Assembly (NCBI GenBank): GCA_021808785.1
Contig: JAKBAX010000005.1
Span: forward strand, 1-41,692
Source: Actinomycetes bacterium
GTDB taxonomy: Bacteria > Actinomycetota > Acidimicrobiia > Acidimicrobiales > Palsa-688
Direction of reading: 5' to 3'
DNA length: 41,692 nt
Shown here: positions 9,435 to 17,730 of the stretch, piece after piece
Layout of the letters: each line of letters opens with the position of its first letter
Position numbering within the stretch: position 1 is the first letter of the stretch
Translations under genes and position numbers: made by a program
Notes under the pieces: generated by a model
Database searches by the model: none
What the model was told of the DNA's origin: nothing
Seen by the model: the letters and a program-made list of their open reading frames with translations, nothing else

Positions 9435-10334
9435 GTGACCACGACCCCCCGGGACACCGCTCCCGCTCAGAGCCCACCGTCCAGCGCCGCAAAGCCGCCC
9501 CGTCGGGCGGCCGGGACGGCCCGCTGGCCGGCCGGGACGGCCAGCTGGCCAGCCCTGCGAGATGGCGTCCGCGGCCAACTGCGACGCCCCCGCTCCCCCC
9601 TCTGGCTGGAGCTGGCCTTCATCGCCTGGCTGTGCTGGCTGTACGACGACATCAACAACCTGTCCCCCCTGCGGGTGGCCTCGGCCATGGCCAACGGCCG
9701 ATTCCTGCTCCACCTGGAGCAGACCGTGCACCTCGACCCCGAAGCCAGCCTGGACCACTGGTTGGCCGCCCACTCGGCGCTCGGCTGGGTCGCCGGGACC
9801 TACTACGACAACGCCCACTTCGTAACCACTCTGGGCCTGCTGGCCCTGGTGTGGTGGAAGTTCCCCGACCGCTACCGCCCTCTGCGCAACGGCTTGATCC
9901 TGACCAACCTGGTCGCCATGGCGGTGTTCTGGCTGGTGCCCACCGCCCCGCCCCGCCTGCTCGACCCGGCCCGCTTCATCGACGTGGTGGGCCAGAGCCA
10001 CTCCTTCGGCTCGTGGCACACCGGAGCCTTGGCCACCGCGGCCAACCAGCTGGCCGCCATGCCGTCCATGCACCTGGGCTGGGCCGCCTGGTCGGCCCTC
10101 GCGGCCTGGCGCATCCTGCCGCCGGGGCGGTGGCGCCACCTGGTGTGGGTATACCCGTTGGTCACGGCCGTGGTGGTGATCGCCACCGGTAACCACTACC
10201 TCTGCGACGTGGTCGCCGGGGTGGTGGTGTTCGCCGGGTCGCAGCTGGTGGTCGAGCGCTGGAGCGGGTGGTGGGCCGCTCGCGAAGCCCGACGGGCCCT
10301 CTCCGACCCCGCCCCGGTGGCCCCTCACTCGTAA
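9435..10334 (+). CDS. PAP2-superfamily phosphatase / Aur1-like inositolphosphotransferase-type membrane protein
   Basis: Multiple hydrophobic segments; MPSMHLGWAAW and GNHYLCDVVAGVVV match PAP2 C2/C3 motifs. Confidence 0.8.
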   Translation: MTTTPRDTAPAQSPPSSAAKPPRRAAGTARWPAGTASWPALRDGVRGQLRRPRSPLWLELAFIAWLCWLYDDINNLSPLRVASAMANGRFLLHLEQTVHLDPEASLDHWLAAHSALGWVAGTYYDNAHFVTTLGLLALVWWKFPDRYRPLRNGLILTNLVAMAVFWLVPTAPPRLLDPARFIDVVGQSHSFGSWHTGALATAANQLAAMPSMHLGWAAWSALAAWRILPPGRWRHLVWVYPLVTAVVVIATGNHYLCDVVAGVVVFAGSQLVVERWSGWWAAREARRALSDPAPVAPHS

Positions 10335-11971
10335 GACGCCTCCAGCCACCAGCCCCCGGCCTCGCGCGAGACCACATGGGCGGCCCCGCTGGAAGTCACC
10401 ACCTGGATCAGGGCCCGCCGGCGGCCTCCCGCCTCCCACCAGCGCTCCTCCAGAGGCCATGGCCCGGCCCAGTGGAGGATCTCCTGGAAGGGCCCGTTCT
10501 CCACGGCCAGCGCCACGGGTACCGTGCTCAGCACCCCCCTCCCGCTCACCTCGACCGGCAGCCCCCCCGCCCCGCACAGGTCGGCCGGCCGGGGGGGCTG
10601 GTGCACCACGGCGGGGGCGGGCCGGGACAGCCGGCCGGGCCACGGCACCGGGCAGTCGGCCGGCTCCCGGGCACCAGAGGGCCGGCCGGCCGGCACCTGA
10701 CGGGCGTCCCCCCATGGGACCAGGCGGATCTGCTCCGCGAATCCCCTTCCCCCCTGGCGCACTGCGGTAACCACCGCTTCGGGCCCGAGCAGACCCTGGA
10801 CCCGGGCCATGGCCCGGGCGGCACGGGCGTCGGCATCGGCGGTGCCCCCCCAGAACCCCAGCTGGCGGCCGCCGTCGGGGCGCACTTCGAGCGGGGTCAG
10901 GCGCAGCCGGGTGAGCCCCCCGGTGGGCGCCCCCGAGGCGGCCCCCGACAGCCAGCCATCCAGTTGCCAGCGGGTCCGTTCGGCCAGGGCGCTGGCGTTC
11001 AGGGCGCCCTCGTGGCGCCAATGGCGGACCAGCCGCTCGCCGTGCTCGGTCTCCACCTCTATGGCCACCATGGTGGCGGCCAGGCCGGCCGCCTCCAGGC
11101 GGGAGTGCAGCTCGTCGGCAAGGGACTTGGCCACGAAGGCGGCCGCCTCCACCCGTTGCTCTGGGGGATCCATGATCGCCTGGCCGGCCAGATCGGGGGG
11201 CGGCTCGCGGCCCTGGACGCCCCGGCCGTCCAGACCGAGAGCCAGGCGCCGGGCCATCACCCCCTCGGGCCCGAAGCGACCGAGGACGGCGGGCGCCGGC
11301 AGCGCGGCCAGATCGCCGAGGGTGGGCAGGCCCAGGCGCTCGAGCAGGTCGGCCAGTTCGGCCAAGCCGGGGCCGAGGGCCCGCACCGGCTGAGGGGCCA
11401 GCCAACCGCGGCTCGCGCCCGGGGGCACGACCAAACCCCCAGGTGGGGCCACCCCGGCGGCCAGACCGGCGGCGAAGCGGCCGTCGGCCACCCCGACCTG
11501 GCATCCCCCGGACCGGCCGGCCGCCGCCGCGGCCACCTCACAGACCCGGCCGGCCGCCGCCGCGGCCACCTCACAGACCCGGCCGGCCGCCGCCGCGGCC
11601 ACCTCACAGACCCGGCTGGCCAGCGCTGCGTCACCCCCGAAGTAGCGGGACGGCCCCCTCGTGGCCAGGGCCAGGGAACCGGGGCCGAGCACCTCCACCG
11701 ACGTGGTCAGCTGCTCCACCGCGGCCACCACCGGCTCCCAGGCCCGGGCGTCGCGGCCCATGTCGGCGGCGATCACCTCCAGCCCGGGACAGCGGCCCTG
11801 GGCCTCCCGGCGCCTCAGGCCGGTCTCCACCCCCTCGGCCCGGGCCGCCACAGTCACCGCCACCACCCGGTTGGCCGACACCACCACGGCCCGTTCCTCC
11901 GGCGACCGGCCGGCCGCCAAGATGGGCCAATCCGGCCAGACCGCTACCAGGATCCGGGCCGGGCGGCTCAC
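10325..11971 (-). CDS. imuB: ImuB-type Y-family polymerase-like protein
   Basis: RPARILVAVWPDWPILAAG...VVVSANRVVAVTVAARAEGVETGLRRREAQGRCPGLEVI... typical ImuB/DinP-like; GTG start overlaps the imuA' stop (GTGA). Confidence 0.88.
   Translation of the reverse strand: MSRPARILVAVWPDWPILAAGRSPEERAVVVSANRVVAVTVAARAEGVETGLRRREAQGRCPGLEVIAADMGRDARAWEPVVAAVEQLTTSVEVLGPGSLALATRGPSRYFGGDAALASRVCEVAAAAAGRVCEVAAAAAGRVCEVAAAAAGRSGGCQVGVADGRFAAGLAAGVAPPGGLVVPPGASRGWLAPQPVRALGPGLAELADLLERLGLPTLGDLAALPAPAVLGRFGPEGVMARRLALGLDGRGVQGREPPPDLAGQAIMDPPEQRVEAAAFVAKSLADELHSRLEAAGLAATMVAIEVETEHGERLVRHWRHEGALNASALAERTRWQLDGWLSGAASGAPTGGLTRLRLTPLEVRPDGGRQLGFWGGTADADARAARAMARVQGLLGPEAVVTAVRQGGRGFAEQIRLVPWGDARQVPAGRPSGAREPADCPVPWPGRLSRPAPAVVHQPPRPADLCGAGGLPVEVSGRGVLSTVPVALAVENGPFQEILHWAGPWPLEERWWEAGGRRRALIQVVTSSGAAHVVSREAGGWWLEASYE
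11515..11613 (-). repeat. 33-bp tandem repeat x3 inside imuB
   Basis: GGCCGGCCGCCGCCGCGGCCACCTCACAGACCC three times without mismatch; encodes repeated GRVCEVAAAAA on the minus strand. Confidence 0.95.
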
Positions 11972-12708
11972 CCCGACGCCCGCATCTCCACCACGGGAGC
12001 CAGGGCGACGGCGGGGACGATGTCCTCCATCCGGCCCGATCCCGGCGCCGGCAGCCACAACGAGCAGCGCCGGGGCCGCCCCCCGATCCGCCGGCCGCCG
12101 GCCTCCACCTCGACCCGCCGGCCGGTCAGGCAGCCGTGGCCGGCCCCCAGCCCCTCCCACTCCGGGCGGCCCACCGACAACCGCAGATCCGGGGACTCCG
12201 GCCACCTCTGGGCGCCGACCACCAAAAGGACGGCCCCCCGTTCCTTGACACGCGCCGCCAGCCGGCGGGCCTCCACCGGGCGGGCGGGGGCCGGCGGCTG
12301 CACCATCAGCAGCTCGAACCCGTCGATCAACGCGGCCACCACCGCCGCCCACTGCCGGCCGGGCGCCGGGACCAGGGCCAGGTGGCGCAGGTCCACTCCC
12401 ATCTCGTCGGCCGCCACCAACCCGAGTGAGGACAGGCCCACCGCTGCCACCCAACCCCCACCCGCGGTCACCGAGGCGGCCAGGGCCAGGGCCAGGGACG
12501 CCCCGCCGCCGGGCGGCTCGATGGCCACCGTGGTCCCTTGGCGCAGACCGCCTTCGGGGAAGAGCGGGGCCAGCGGACCCGGCACCTCGATCAGCCGGCT
12601 CTCGGCCCCGACCACCGGGCGGGCCCGCCCCGCAGCCGCCGCGATGTCCAGCGCGACCCGGTCCACCCGACTTCCTGTGCCCGCGCCCGGCCTTACCACC
12701 CCACCCAT
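11968..12708 (-). CDS. imuA': ImuA'-like (RecA-related) SOS mutagenesis protein
   Basis: MGGVVRPGAGTGSRVDRVALDIAAAAGRARPVVGAESRLIEVPGPLAPLFPEGGLRQGTTVAIEPPGGGASLALALAASVTAGGGWVAAVG; RecA-like core, immediately upstream of imuB and behind a LexA box. Confidence 0.8.
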   Translation of the reverse strand: MGGVVRPGAGTGSRVDRVALDIAAAAGRARPVVGAESRLIEVPGPLAPLFPEGGLRQGTTVAIEPPGGGASLALALAASVTAGGGWVAAVGLSSLGLVAADEMGVDLRHLALVPAPGRQWAAVVAALIDGFELLMVQPPAPARPVEARRLAARVKERGAVLLVVGAQRWPESPDLRLSVGRPEWEGLGAGHGCLTGRRVEVEAGGRRIGGRPRRCSLWLPAPGSGRMEDIVPAVALAPVVEMRASG

Positions 12709-12714
12709 CTTAGA

Positions 12715-12728
12715 CGAACATATGTTCG
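12715..12728. promoter_or_regulatory. LexA/SOS box CGAACATATGTTCG upstream of imuA'-imuB
   Basis: Perfect palindrome matching the dnaE2 box; overlaps a -10-like TATGTT (12717-12722, minus) 8 nt from the imuA' ATG. Confidence 0.9.
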
Positions 12729-12770
12729 CTTTCGACCGCTGGTCTCGGTCTCGGTCCTCGGTCCTCGGTC

Positions 12771-12819
12771 GGATTGTGTGCAGAAGGAGGTGCATATCAC
12801 CTCCTTCTGCACACAATCC
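12771..12819. repeat. Perfect inverted repeat: 22-bp arms, 5-nt loop, SD/anti-SD core
   Basis: GGATTGTGTGCAGAAGGAGGTG-CATAT-CACCTCCTTCTGCACACAATCC; all 22 pairs checked by eye. Confidence 0.97.
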
Positions 12820-12830
12820 TTCGGCGTGAG

Positions 12831-13334
12831 ATGATGGTGCCGATGGCCAGGGAGATGCGTGCCGTCGGAGTGGATTTCCTCGACACCGCGGCTCACCGCT
12901 TCGTCTACCACGCGGTGATCCGCCGGACGCCCGAGCAGGTCTTCGACGCCATCGCCTCACAGCCGGCCGGCTATGGCGACTGGTATCCCGGCTTCGACCA
13001 CTCGGGACGATGGCTCTCCACCGGGCCGCCGGGAGTAGGCAGCCGGCGGCGGGTGCGAATGGCCCGCGTCAGCTACGAGGAGACCATCTTGGAGTGGGAG
13101 CGGCCGGCCCGCTTCGCTTTTCGGGTCGACCGGGCCACTGTGCCGCTGGCCCGCGCCCTGGCCGAGGGCTACCGCATCGGGGACCATCCGAGCGGAACCG
13201 CACTGGAGTGGGTGTTCACCATTGACCCGGGACCGTTCCTCGGTCCTCTCCTCGGACGATCCGACCCGGTACTGTCCCGACTGTTCACCCGGGCCTCGTC
13301 CAATCTGGAGAAGTACCTGCCGCCAGAGGCGTGA
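12831..13334 (+). CDS. SRPBCC (START/polyketide cyclase-like) family protein
   Basis: FVYHAVIRRTPEQVFDAIASQPAGYGDWYPGFDHSGRWLSTGPPGVGSRRRVRMARVSYEETILEWERPARFAFRVD. Confidence 0.75.
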   Translation: MMVPMAREMRAVGVDFLDTAAHRFVYHAVIRRTPEQVFDAIASQPAGYGDWYPGFDHSGRWLSTGPPGVGSRRRVRMARVSYEETILEWERPARFAFRVDRATVPLARALAEGYRIGDHPSGTALEWVFTIDPGPFLGPLLGRSDPVLSRLFTRASSNLEKYLPPEA

Positions 13335-13336
13335 CC

Positions 13337-13360
13337 GGCCTCGGGCCGCTCACCGAGGCC
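13337..13360. terminator. Hairpin between convergent SRPBCC and malic enzyme genes
   Basis: GGCCTCGG-GCCGCTCA-CCGAGGCC, 8-bp perfect stem between two convergent stop codons; no U-tract. Confidence 0.5.
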
Positions 13361-13364
13361 CGGG

Positions 13365-14768
13365 TCAACCGGTACGGACCACCCCGTCCGCCTCCGCCGC
13401 GGCGGCCACCGCGGCGGCCACCGCCGACCCCACCCCTGGGGTGAACACGCTCGGCACGATCTCCTCGGGCCGGAGCTCATCGGAGGGCACCGCCGCCGCG
13501 ATGGCGTCAGCCGCGGCGAGCTTCATGTTTTCTGTGATGGCCGTCGCCCCCGAGTCGAGAGCACCCCGGAAGATCCCGGGGAAACACAGCACGTTGTTGA
13601 TCTGGTTGGGGTAGTCACTGCGTCCGGTGGCCATCACCGACACGATGCCCTCCGCCTCCTCGGGCCGGATCTCCGGCACCGGGTTGGCCAGGGCGAACAC
13701 GATCGGGCCGTCGGCCATGGTCTCGAGATCGGCCCGGGTCAAAAGCCCTGGTCCGCTGACACCTATGAACACGTCGGCCCCGGCCAGCACGTCCTGCAGC
13801 GAACCCGACCGACCCCCCGGGTTGGCGTGGTCGGCCAGCCACTGCTTGGAGGGATCCAGACCCTCCCGGCCTTTGTGGATGGCCCCCTTGCGGTCGGCCG
13901 CCACGATGTCGGATGCCCCGGCGGTCATCAGGATCTTGGTGATCGCCACGCCGGCCGCGCCGGCGCCGGAGAGAACGATGCGCAACTCCGCCAGATCCCG
14001 GCCGGTGATCCGGCAGGCGTTGCGCAGGGCGGCCAGAGCCACCACCGCGGTGCCGTGCTGATCGTCATGGAAGACCGGGATGGACAGCGTCTCGCTCAGC
14101 CGGCGCTCCACCTCGAAACAGTGGGGGGCGGCGATGTCCTCCAGGTTGATGCCCCCGAACATCGGTTCCATGCGCTGCACCGTCTCGACCAGCTCGTCGG
14201 GAGATGAAACCTTGAGGCAGACGGGAACGGCGTCGACGCCCGCGAAGGTCTTGAACAGTACGGCCTTGCCTTCCATGACCGGCAGCGCCGCCTCGGGGCC
14301 GATGTCACCGAGGCCGAGCACCGCCGAGCCGTCGGTGACCACCGCGACGGTGTTGGACTTCATGGTGTAGCGGTGTGCCTGGGCCGGGTCGTCGGCGATG
14401 GCCAGGCAGACCCGGGCGACTCCCGGCGTGTAGGCCATGGCCAGGCCGTCGCGGTCGAGCGGCGGGACCTTGGCCTCAATGGACAGCTTGCCCCCCGAGT
14501 GCAGCTCGAAGGTGCGGTCCTCCACCTCGAGCACCTCTATCCCCTCCACGGCCCGGGTGGCGGCCACGACCGTGGCCGCGTGCTCGTCCGACTCGCAAAA
14601 CACGACCAGGTCCCGCGTCAAGGTGGGGCCGGCGGTCTCGACGATGTCGATGGCGACCAGACTGCCCCCGGCAGCACCAATGGCGGTGGCCAGCGCCGCG
14701 AACTCGCCCGGCCGGTTCGGGATACGGGCTCGGATACGGACCGAGTAAGCGGCGAGAGGGGTGCCCAT
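13365..14768 (-). CDS. NAD-dependent malic enzyme with N-terminal ACT domain
   Basis: ACT-like N-terminus (YSVRIRARIPNRPGEFAALATAIGAAGGSLVAIDIV) then YTPGVARVCLAIADDP...TVAVVTDGSAVLGLGDIGPEAALPVMEGKAVLFKTFAGVDA...FHDDQHGTAVV; SD AAGGAG before ATG. Confidence 0.93.
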   Translation of the reverse strand: MGTPLAAYSVRIRARIPNRPGEFAALATAIGAAGGSLVAIDIVETAGPTLTRDLVVFCESDEHAATVVAATRAVEGIEVLEVEDRTFELHSGGKLSIEAKVPPLDRDGLAMAYTPGVARVCLAIADDPAQAHRYTMKSNTVAVVTDGSAVLGLGDIGPEAALPVMEGKAVLFKTFAGVDAVPVCLKVSSPDELVETVQRMEPMFGGINLEDIAAPHCFEVERRLSETLSIPVFHDDQHGTAVVALAALRNACRITGRDLAELRIVLSGAGAAGVAITKILMTAGASDIVAADRKGAIHKGREGLDPSKQWLADHANPGGRSGSLQDVLAGADVFIGVSGPGLLTRADLETMADGPIVFALANPVPEIRPEEAEGIVSVMATGRSDYPNQINNVLCFPGIFRGALDSGATAITENMKLAAADAIAAAVPSDELRPEEIVPSVFTPGVGSAVAAAVAAAAEADGVVRTG

Positions 14769-14858
14769 CAGTGCTCCTTGGCTGGGCCTTCGGGGTCGGG
14801 CCTCCGGCGCACATTACGAGGCGCGCCAGGTCTTGTTCACCTTTCATTAACGAATGCC

Positions 14859-14898
14859 TTGTCTCTGTGCCCGATGCCACATTAGGATTTGGCGCCAA
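14859..14898 (+). promoter_or_regulatory. Candidate promoter TTGTCT-N18-TAGGAT plus palindrome TTGGCGCCAA at predicted +1
   Basis: -35-like 14859-14864, -10-like 14883-14888, 10-bp palindrome 14889-14898. Confidence 0.5.
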
Positions 14899-15006
14899 GA
14901 GGGGGCGTTCGGGTGAGGCCTGGCCTCGGGCCCCCGGGGGGAGGGCCGGACCGGCCTCGACCCGAACGTAGATCCGAGAAGCTGGCGGGGGTCGCCCGCC
15001 ACTGTC

Positions 15007-15147
15007 GGGGCCGCCTGCTGGGCCGACCCCGCCGTGTGGGTCGGGGCCGCCTGCTGGGCCGACCCCGCCGTGTGGGTCGGGGCCGCCTGCTGGGCCGACC
15101 CCGCCGTGTGGGTCGGGGCCGCCTGCTGGGCCGACCCCGCCGTGTAG
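15007..15147. repeat. 36-bp tandem repeat x about 4 in the intergenic region
   Basis: GGGGCCGCCTGCTGGGCCGACCCCGCCGTGTGGGTC; copies start at 15007, 15043, 15079, 15115. Confidence 0.95.
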
Positions 15148-15168
15148 GCCGACCGACCCGTAGATATG

Positions 15169-15202
15169 ACGAAGGACCGGCGGGGGGGTGCCGGTCCTTC
15201 GT
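15169..15202. terminator. Strong hairpin ACGAAGGACCGGC-GGGGGGGT-GCCGGTCCTTCGT
   Basis: 13-bp perfect stem; followed by a second hairpin (15212-15218/15229-15235) also with a poly-G loop. Confidence 0.55.
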
Positions 15203-15356
15203 AAGGCTCGAGGGGCGAGGGGGGGGTTTCGCCCCGAGCAACAAGATCAGTATGGTCCGAGAACGGCTATCGCCGCAAGCGACATTCGTCACACCGACCA
15301 TCGTCGCTACAGATGGAACCCATCGCCGGGGTGAGGGCGGCAGACTGGGTGCCGGC

Positions 15357-16460
15357 ATGGCTGACTCCGACCGACCACCGGGGCGCGGGTGGCATCGCGG
15401 GTGGCATCGCGGCCGGCACCGGCGACCGGCCCACGCCTCTGCCCGGGGCCGGTCCGGCCACCAGAAGTGGCGCCGGAAGTGGCGCTGGGCCGCCGGACTC
15501 GGGACAGCTGCCGCCCTGGTGCCGACCGCCTTCGCGGTGGGCCTACTGCCCCCCGCCGCCGGTACCCCCCGCCAGCCCCGGGGACCGGTCCCGCCGCCCA
15601 AGGTGCTGATAATCGGCGATTCCATGGCCGCCAGCCTGGGCAACGGCATCGCCACCTCCACCCGGTTCTTCTTCGGGACCCTGGAGATGCCGGGTTCGGG
15701 CCTGTCCAGCCTGGGCCGGTACTTCGGCGTCGACATGATCAACCGCGGCACCATCAACTGCGGCCTGACCGGAGGCATATTCCGGCTCAAGAACTCCGCC
15801 CCGGTCAAGCCTTCGGGCCCATGCCAGCTCGATGACTGGCAGAACGGCTGGCCCCCCTACTGGTTGCAGGCGGTGAAGGAGTACCACCCGGCCGTATCCA
15901 TCTTCCTGGAGCGCCTGGAGACCGTCGACCATCAGATCGGCGGTCGCTGGGTCCACATCGGCGAAGCGGCCTACGACGCCTACGCCATGTCCGAGTTGCA
16001 GCTCGCCGTCAGCATCCTGACCTCGGCCGGAGGCCGGGTCATCTTGATGACCAGCCCCTATTACTCCACCGGCACCGACGCTCAGGGCCGGCCGTGGCCG
16101 GAGGACAGCCGGGCCCGTGTGGACCGGTGGAACGCCATGCTCAGGCAGGTCGCGGCGGCGGATCCGAAGCGGGTCTACCTGTTCGACCTCAACCAGCTAC
16201 TTGATCCCGGTCACCGCTTCGCCCGGGTGATCGACGGCCAGACGGTCCGCTACGCAGACGGTGTCCATCTGACCCCGGCCGGCGACTGCTGGCTGGCCCC
16301 TCGGATCCTTCCCTATGTGCTCGAGGCTCTGAGCTCGCACTCGGCGCCGCCCCAGCCGGTCAGCGCGGCCGCGGTCGCAGCAGCGGCGGCCCGCGTCCCG
16401 GCCGACGTCTGCCCGCCCCCGTCCGACACCGGCAGCCCGGGCCCGGCCCCCGCGTCCTAG
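15357..16460 (+). CDS. SGNH/GDSL-type hydrolase with N-terminal membrane segment
   Basis: Hydrophobic AAGLGTAAALVPTAFAVGLL, then KVLIIGDSMAASLGNGIA...and YADGVHLTPAG (catalytic D..H). Confidence 0.8.
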   Translation: MADSDRPPGRGWHRGWHRGRHRRPAHASARGRSGHQKWRRKWRWAAGLGTAAALVPTAFAVGLLPPAAGTPRQPRGPVPPPKVLIIGDSMAASLGNGIATSTRFFFGTLEMPGSGLSSLGRYFGVDMINRGTINCGLTGGIFRLKNSAPVKPSGPCQLDDWQNGWPPYWLQAVKEYHPAVSIFLERLETVDHQIGGRWVHIGEAAYDAYAMSELQLAVSILTSAGGRVILMTSPYYSTGTDAQGRPWPEDSRARVDRWNAMLRQVAAADPKRVYLFDLNQLLDPGHRFARVIDGQTVRYADGVHLTPAGDCWLAPRILPYVLEALSSHSAPPQPVSAAAVAAAAARVPADVCPPPSDTGSPGPAPAS

Positions 16461-16470
16461 CCTCGCCGTC

Positions 16471-17712
16471 ATGGCCATCGATTTCTCCTTCGCTCCCGAA
16501 GTCGACCGAATCCGCCTCGAGGTCCGGGATTTCATCACCTCTACCGTCAAGCCGGCCGAGGCGGCCATGCGGGCGGCCACCACCGGTGACGCCCGGGCGG
16601 ACCGCCGCAACCTGGTGGCGACCATCGTCGGGCTGCGCGATCAGGCCCGCGCCGCCGGTCTCTGGCTCCCGCACATGCCGACCGAATGGGGTGGGATGGG
16701 CCTCGGTCCCACAGCCATGGCGGCTGTCTCGGCGGAGGCGGCCCGATCGGGGCTCGGCCCGTTCGTCCTCAACTGCCAGGCCCCCGACGAGGGCAACCAG
16801 CACACGCTGCTCCACTGGGGCACCGACGACCAGAAGGAGCGCTACCTACGCCCGCTGTGCGAGGGCACGGCCCGGTCCTGTTTCGCCATGACCGAACCGG
16901 AGGTGGCCGGCTCCGACCCGACCCTCATCCAGACCACCGCAATCCCCGATGGCGACGAGTGGGTGATCAACGGGCACAAATGGTTCATCAGTGGGGCCCG
17001 TGGCGCCCGCTTCGCCATCTTGATCGCCCGCACCGAGGACCGACCAGACCTGCCCCAGGCGGCCAACTCGGCGTTCATCGTGGACCTTCCGTCCGACGGA
17101 TGGGAGATCGTCCGCGACGTCGAGACCATGTCGGGCAGCCACAACCACTGCGAGATCCGCATCACCGACCTGCGGGTGCCGGCCGCCAACATGCTCGGCG
17201 GTCGAGGTCAAGGCCACCTGCTCGGCCAGGCCCGGCTCGGGCCGGCCCGGCTGGCCCACTGCATGCGCTGGATCGCCCAGTGCGAGACCGCCCTCGACAT
17301 GATGGTCGACCGGGCTCTCGGCCGCTACGCCCACGGCTCGGTGCTGGCGGAGAAGCAGGGCATTCAGTGGCTCATCGCGGACAGCACCATGGAGCTGTAC
17401 CAGGCCAAGCTGATGGTCCTGCACGCCGCCTACCGGATCGAGAACGGGCTGCCGTTCAAGACGGAGGTTTCGATGGCCAAGCACTTCGTCGCCAACAGCC
17501 TGTGGCGCATCGTGGACCGGGCCATCCAGGTGCACGGGGCCTTGGGCTACTCGACCGACACCCCCTTGGCCGACATGCTGAAGCAGGCCCGCTGGTCCCG
17601 TTTCGCCGACGGCGCCGACGAGGTCCATCAGATGACCATCGCCCGCAACGCCATATCGGCGTACCGGGACCACGGCACCACCCGGGCAGCGACCGGCGAC
17701 CTGCCCCTGTGA
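16471..17712 (+). CDS. Acyl-CoA dehydrogenase family protein
   Basis: CFAMTEPEVAGSDPTLIQTTAIPDGDEWVINGHKWFISGA...IQVHGALGYSTDTPLADMLKQARWSRFADGADEVHQMTIAR. Confidence 0.92.
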   Translation: MAIDFSFAPEVDRIRLEVRDFITSTVKPAEAAMRAATTGDARADRRNLVATIVGLRDQARAAGLWLPHMPTEWGGMGLGPTAMAAVSAEAARSGLGPFVLNCQAPDEGNQHTLLHWGTDDQKERYLRPLCEGTARSCFAMTEPEVAGSDPTLIQTTAIPDGDEWVINGHKWFISGARGARFAILIARTEDRPDLPQAANSAFIVDLPSDGWEIVRDVETMSGSHNHCEIRITDLRVPAANMLGGRGQGHLLGQARLGPARLAHCMRWIAQCETALDMMVDRALGRYAHGSVLAEKQGIQWLIADSTMELYQAKLMVLHAAYRIENGLPFKTEVSMAKHFVANSLWRIVDRAIQVHGALGYSTDTPLADMLKQARWSRFADGADEVHQMTIARNAISAYRDHGTTRAATGDLPL

Positions 17713-17730
17713 GAAGCTGAGCGGCCGGCG

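Noticed and set aside
8493-11504. 1003-aa minus-strand ORF
   Set aside because: Overlaps the ceramidase and PAP2 genes (plus) and imuB in a different frame; Gly/Pro/Arg-rich composition typical of spurious GC-rich ORFs.
12771-12819. Perfect palindrome as an intrinsic terminator
   Set aside because: Located between divergent starts, no downstream U-tract on either strand, and no gene ends there.
15007-15147. 36-bp repeats as a CRISPR array
   Set aside because: Repeats are directly contiguous with no spacers, and no cas genes are present.
14889-15356. N-terminal extension of the SGNH hydrolase through the 36-bp repeats
   Set aside because: Translation is GRLLGRPRRVGR low complexity; ATG at 15357 precedes a sensible basic/hydrophobic N-terminus, and the hairpins between suggest an untranslated region.
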